Of a stretch of 8,887 nucleotides of DNA, positions 7,101-8,887 are shown piece after piece. Source of the stretch: Veillonella absiana (lineage in GTDB: Bacteria; Bacillota; Negativicutes; Veillonellales; Veillonellaceae). Numbering within the stretch: the first letter of the stretch is position 1; each line of letters begins with the position of its first letter. The position numbers were made by a program, and so were the translations under genes. The notes under the pieces are model-generated. The model did no database searches and had not been told where the DNA came from. It saw only the letters and a list, made by a program, of their open reading frames with translations. The stretch lies in NCBI RefSeq assembly GCF_032970905.1, contig NZ_JAWJZA010000031.1, one strand, 5' to 3'.

Positions 7101-7654
7101 AAACCTACTGGTAATTTAGCAATCTTATCTACATTCTTTTTAAAAATTGTTAAATTTTCATCAATTAATCTGTAAGCAATAGACCCTGATGTATCTCCCT
7201 TAAAAATATACGTACGAATGTCAAAGAAATTCACAAAATAAGTACTAAACTTATCATATGTACATACCATTGTACATACCATATCTTGATTAGGACCTGC
7301 CGCTAAGAGTTTTTGGAAATGCTTATCTGCCTGTAAATATGTTTTTTTCATTTCAGAATCATAGCAAATACCTGTCACTTGTTTTTTTAGAGATATTAAT
7401 GCAGCATCACGTTTATTGATATCAAAAGCTTCTTCAAGAGCTTGTGTATCTAAAGAAAGACCTCGTAATCGTTCTTCAATCAGTTGTTTAAAATTTTCAT
7501 CAAACAACCTTTGTACTTCTTTTCTATGCTTAGCTTTATATTCATCCAGTTGTAACAAATTCGTTTTATTAAAATTTTCTAAGGTTTTACCAAAAGGTTT
7601 CAACCCAAAACGAAGTGTCTTATTAATGGTATAAAGATTTTGAAACTTACTCAT
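4166..7654 (-). CDS. cas12a: Cas12a (Cpf1) RNA-guided DNA endonuclease, type V-A effector
   Basis: Cas12a matures its own crRNAs and cuts double-stranded DNA next to a T-rich PAM with one RuvC site. 1162 residues, at the short end of the family (about 1200-1300). Order: N-terminal WED piece (KFQNLYTINKTLRF), REC lobe (about 30-480), PTLADGWDVNKE (484-495; Lys494 aligns with the PAM-reading Lys548 of AsCas12a), PI region (about 565-650), and a crRNA-processing region (about 705-755; Lys740 in IIKDKR aligns with AsCas12a Lys860). RuvC-I Asp787 is in GIDRGERH, a bridge helix leads to Trp847, RuvC-II Glu882 is in VMENLN, Nuc Arg1082 is in QIRNS, and RuvC-III Asp1123 is in DANGAYN. All catalytic residues are present. 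The start at 7654 has GGGGAGG 5 bp upstream; an ATG at 7678 would add 8 atypical residues. First gene of the operon. Odd points: a MVCT-MVCT duplication at 125-132 and a short processing loop. Confidence 0.97.
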   Translation of the reverse strand: MSKFQNLYTINKTLRFGLKPFGKTLENFNKTNLLQLDEYKAKHRKEVQRLFDENFKQLIEERLRGLSLDTQALEEAFDINKRDAALISLKKQVTGICYDSEMKKTYLQADKHFQKLLAAGPNQDMVCTMVCTYDKFSTYFVNFFDIRTYIFKGDTSGSIAYRLIDENLTIFKKNVDKIAKLPVGLKDEVEELADIESLQSYNSYLTQSGITEYNELLGGIAYEDGTKLQGINEKINLYGQKNKLKLPRLESLYKMILSDRETQSFVLSIIENDAELIGQISTLLKDVLLSKTLALSDVDGVFIKYTQLGNLPSVPYTVINSKINEAFDATYTGKKEGEKYKVTKKKTIEKDVYSLSKIEKLFQDSDINVSEALKNKYGVLIASYEEAKELFNSIDWTEIKNIKQSGHTIIIKDVLDALKNIQFFYNLFDVVEENLNPSIEFYNELSLNKNQLGNEFNSTYNKARNYLTKKEYSEEKFKLNFDSPTLADGWDVNKETANLTILLRRFNSERNNYDYFLGVWKKAVPSREKNLIINADGEFEKMDYKLYPDPSKMLPKQFVSAQSWFDKYPASPEFMGKYEAGLHKKGNNFDIEFLHELINRYKHGLKHHENKYEETFNFELKETEEYSEYSEFIQDVSKSNYKVKFNHVAGVEELVEEGKLYLFQIWSKDFSTFSKGTKNLNTIYFESLFSEENLEKRIFKLSGGAELFYRPKSLTYTKELMEKGHHYNELKDSFNYPIIKDKRYTEDKFMFHVPIQINYGAENLGPVKLNNRINENIDGFTHIIGIDRGERHLVYISVVDVKTGKIVEQKHLDEIVNIDSKGKKHCTPYLQKLDERSKTRDQERKSWEAIETIKELKDGYISQVVNEICTLQQKYNALIVMENLNLGFKRSRFKVEKQIYQKFETALIKKFNYIIDKKDNSTYLHGLQLANPIQTLNSIGKQSGIIFYIPAWNTSKIDPTTGFVNLLYGADLRYTNKEQAEAFINKLDKIYFEDGVFKFDIDFKKWNQRYAKSCTKWTLTSYGTRVETKRDVIKNNMWCSNEIDLTAEFEKILNKRDGSLKTCDVETYKRFLYLFKLLLQIRNSITGTDTDYMISPVIAADGQQFDSRAVGMSLPNGLPKDADANGAYNIARKGLMAVHNIKAGFKKPFEISNEEYLEYLQK
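7259..7282 (-). repeat. 12-bp in-frame tandem duplication inside cas12a
   Basis: TGTACATACCAT occurs twice head to tail on the + strand (7259-7270 and 7271-7282). It encodes MVCT-MVCT in the REC lobe, just before the family's conserved aromatic F-x-T-Y-F segment (here KFSTYF). It is a recent-looking replication-slippage event that keeps the frame. Confidence 0.9.
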
Positions 7655-7659
7655 ACTAA

Positions 7660-7666
7660 CCTCCCC
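7660..7666 (-). promoter_or_regulatory. Ribosome binding site of cas12a
   Basis: GGGGAGG on the - strand, 5 bp before the ATG at 7654. It is a strong Shine-Dalgarno sequence and falls between the two candidate ATGs, which decides for the downstream one. Confidence 0.85.
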
Positions 7667-7699
7667 GGCCCTATTCACAACATGTACTTTAAAGCATAA

Positions 7700-7732
7700 T
7701 TAAAGATAATTCTTCCTAACTACTATCTTTAA
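7700..7732. repeat. Inverted repeat upstream of cas12a
   Basis: TTAAAGATA (7700-7708) and TATCTTTAA (7724-7732) are perfect 9-bp arms around a 15-bp spacer. They lie 46-78 bp before the cas12a start and just downstream of the possible -10 box. This suits an operator or a 5'-untranslated hairpin controlling the cas operon. No regulator gene is seen nearby, so the role is inference. Confidence 0.6.
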
Positions 7733-7749
7733 CTCATAAAACATACTAT

Positions 7750-7755
7750 ATTATA
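7750..7755 (-). promoter_or_regulatory. Possible -10 box of the cas operon promoter
   Basis: TATAAT on the - strand about 95 bp before the cas12a start. The surrounding sequence is very AT-rich. No good -35 hexamer lies 16-18 bp upstream, so this is a weak call; similar AT-rich hexamers could occur by chance. Confidence 0.35.
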
Positions 7756-7870
7756 TATTCAATTAAATGCGAATCTATTCCTGCCTGAATATTTTCCCCT
7801 CTTAATAAACGGCTTACGTTGTTCAACAGATAGCGAAGGGTCTATCAATACGTTAATCGATGCTTAGTAA
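7756..7870. other. Intergenic stretch, possible gene debris
   Basis: No intact gene. On the - strand a short open stretch (about 7748-7847) reads RLLRGENIQAGIDSHLIEY before a TAG. It looks protein-like, but I do not recognise it and it has no start. TTGTTCAACAG (about 7829-7840) is a short palindrome without clear meaning. Confidence 0.3.
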
Positions 7871-8119
7871 AGAATATCCCTTCAATTCTTCAATTTCTGG
7901 CAAATTGACGCTCATAAAGTCGCATCTACCCACCTTCTGGAGCGGCTAAACAGGGAATTACGCCGTCGCACTAAAGTCATAGGCATTTTTCCACGTATGG
8001 ATTCCTACATTCGCCTATCTCCAACCTATCAAGTCTACGGTGTAAAACCTGTCAACTCAAAACTCCAAATCATTTCCATCAACTCTACGGTCAACCCAAA
8101 AATCGTCATTTTAACATGA
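7871..8119 (+). pseudogene. IS256/Mutator-family transposase remnant
   Basis: The + strand frame through 7934-8017 reads LERLNRELRRRTKVIGIF followed by PRMDSYIRL. This is the hallmark C-terminal motif of IS256-family (Mutator-like) transposases, usually 'N.lErlNrE.krRtkvigiFPn..s..Rl'. An intact protein is about 400 residues; here an in-frame TAA at 7868-7870 cuts it off upstream. After the Arg-Leu the sequence soon stops resembling the family and ends at a TGA (8117-8119). The element is therefore dead. It marks an insertion site between cas12a and the surface-protein gene. It runs opposite to the cas operon, so it is not part of it. Confidence 0.8.
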
Positions 8120-8300
8120 AAAAAGATCAATCCTGGCATTACACCAAACTGCTCAAAACCTTATTATATCAACGTTCCACGCGAGTAAGCAGACCTACAC
8201 ACTCGATGTGGCTCGGTTGTTCAATGAGTAACCTATTACACCCCCTATGTAGAAGGTAATTGCGGAACACCTATTTTGCTTAAATATATTCTATAAACTC
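8120..8300. other. Intergenic debris, no intact gene
   Basis: No gene could be supported. On the + strand short open pieces in different frames look like leftover coding sequence: one reads LYGQPKNRHFNMKKDQSWHY (from about 8083) and another QTYTLDVARLFNE before a stop at about 8232. They may be shifted parts of a mobile element, perhaps a second one, but I cannot assign a family. Confidence 0.35.
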
Positions 8301-8339
8301 AAAAAGAGATACTGCAACAGTTGCACAGTATCTCCTTTT
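8301..8339 (-). terminator. Rho-independent terminator of the SLH gene
   Basis: GAGATACTG (8306-8314) pairs perfectly with CAGTATCTC (8326-8334). CAA/TTG extends the stem inside, past a 2-base bulge. Read on the - strand it ends in five Ts (8305-8301), so it fits as the end of the gene whose stop is at 8407, about 70 bp away. On the + strand a TTTT follows, so it may also stop transcription from the other side. Confidence 0.8.
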
Positions 8340-8406
8340 GGATGCTCAATTAAAAATATTACATAAGTATTTGAGAAAAATCTTTAAAAACTTAATTCAT
8401 CATCGC

Positions 8407-8887
8407 TTACTCTGCTATCTCAGTTTCCACTATTGGTTTTGGAATGCTACTGCCATAAATATCACGATAATCATTCTTTTCTTCATTATCTTTGTTATTA
8501 ACGCGAACACGTTCTACCTTATATTTATCAGTATCATTACCTGAGATACGATCCACACGAATTCGATCTAAACGAATTTGACGAAGTTCTGGTTCAAATT
8601 CATTCATTGCTCGATCCATATTTTCATCTACAGGAGCTCCATTTTTAAGAGCGCGATAGATAATAGCCGCAAATTCATAACGAGTCATCGTGCGATCGCC
8701 ACCAAATGTTCCATCTGGATAACCTTCCACAAGGCCATTTCCAGCAAGCGTTGCTACATAATTATAAGCCCAATGATTGTCTGGAACATCAGGGAAATCT
8801 TTTCTCTTATTCATATCTAAAATACCTAGAAGAGAATTTAGCCTATTATTAATTTCTTCTACTTGCTTACGTAATTCCTTATTATCA
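8407..8887 (-). CDS. SLH-domain surface protein, C-terminal part (partial)
   Basis: The frame is open from the right window edge, so the ATG at 8814 is internal: the 24 codons before it (NKELRKQVEEINNRL and so on) have heptad-like spacing of a coiled coil. Next comes an SLH domain (FPDVPDNHWAYNYVATLAGN, then GLVEGYPDGTFGGDRTMTRYEFA), which typically binds pyruvylated or polyaminated cell-wall polymer. A charged tail rich in Arg, Asp, Asn and Lys ends at 8407. This arrangement recalls the ends of Veillonella/Negativicutes adhesins, where an SLH module follows a coiled coil. By contrast, the OmpM-type porins of this group carry their SLH domain at the N-terminus. Whether it is a trimeric autotransporter-like adhesin cannot be told from the fragment. 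It ends in its own terminator and is probably unrelated to the CRISPR locus. Confidence 0.85.
   Translation of the reverse strand, partial: DNKELRKQVEEINNRLNSLLGILDMNKRKDFPDVPDNHWAYNYVATLAGNGLVEGYPDGTFGGDRTMTRYEFAAIIYRALKNGAPVDENMDRAMNEFEPELRQIRLDRIRVDRISGNDTDKYKVERVRVNNKDNEEKNDYRDIYGSSIPKPIVETEIAE

Noticed and set aside
7825..7845. CAACAG near 7836 as a degenerate CRISPR repeat upstream of cas12a, as in regulatory crRNA-like RNAs
   Set aside because: Only six bases match and the handle stem is missing.
8338..8820. + strand open frames opposite the SLH gene
   Set aside because: The - strand frame has an unmistakable SLH domain; these are its shadows.

Overview
The window carries a complete-looking type V-A (Cas12a) CRISPR-Cas locus from an AT-rich Firmicute, most likely Veillonella or a close Negativicutes relative. 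The organism guess rests on the protein fragment at the right edge. It has an S-layer-homology (SLH) module of the style seen in Veillonella surface adhesins, behind a short coiled coil. The low GC content fits.

Layout, left to right: (1) positions 1-137, the broken tail of an IS3-family transposase on the + strand; (2) 162-2393, a CRISPR array of 36 repeats of 36 bp and 35 spacers of 26-29 bp, transcribed on the - strand; (3) 2394-2525, a leader of about 130 bp with a 13-bp inverted repeat, an overlapping 8-bp hairpin and an inverted piece of the repeat; (4) 2526-7654, the - strand operon cas12a-cas4-cas1-cas2, tightly packed; (5) 7655-7870, the cas12a upstream region with an inverted repeat and a possible -10 box; (6) 7871-8119, a decayed IS256/Mutator-family transposase on the + strand, followed by unassigned debris to about 8300; (7) 8301-8339, a terminator hairpin; (8) 8407-8887, the 3' end of an SLH surface-protein gene on the - strand.

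How it works together: Cas1, Cas2 and normally Cas4 add new spacers at the leader end (near 2393). The array is read right to left, giving crRNAs with the standard Cas12a handle. Cas12a processes the precursor and cuts DNA. The decayed repeats lie at the far left end (162-322), which confirms this orientation independently of the cas genes.

Points that stand out: Cas4 lacks its N-terminal third, including the region that should hold the first iron-sulfur cysteine and the RecB-type histidine. One spacer family targets what look like homologous sites with identical seed-side sequence. One spacer is a near-perfect GC-rich hairpin, and another covers a Shine-Dalgarno/start-codon region. Cas12a has an in-frame 12-bp tandem duplication. 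IS remnants flank the locus on both sides. I see no new type of system here; the novelty is in the details of a V-A locus.
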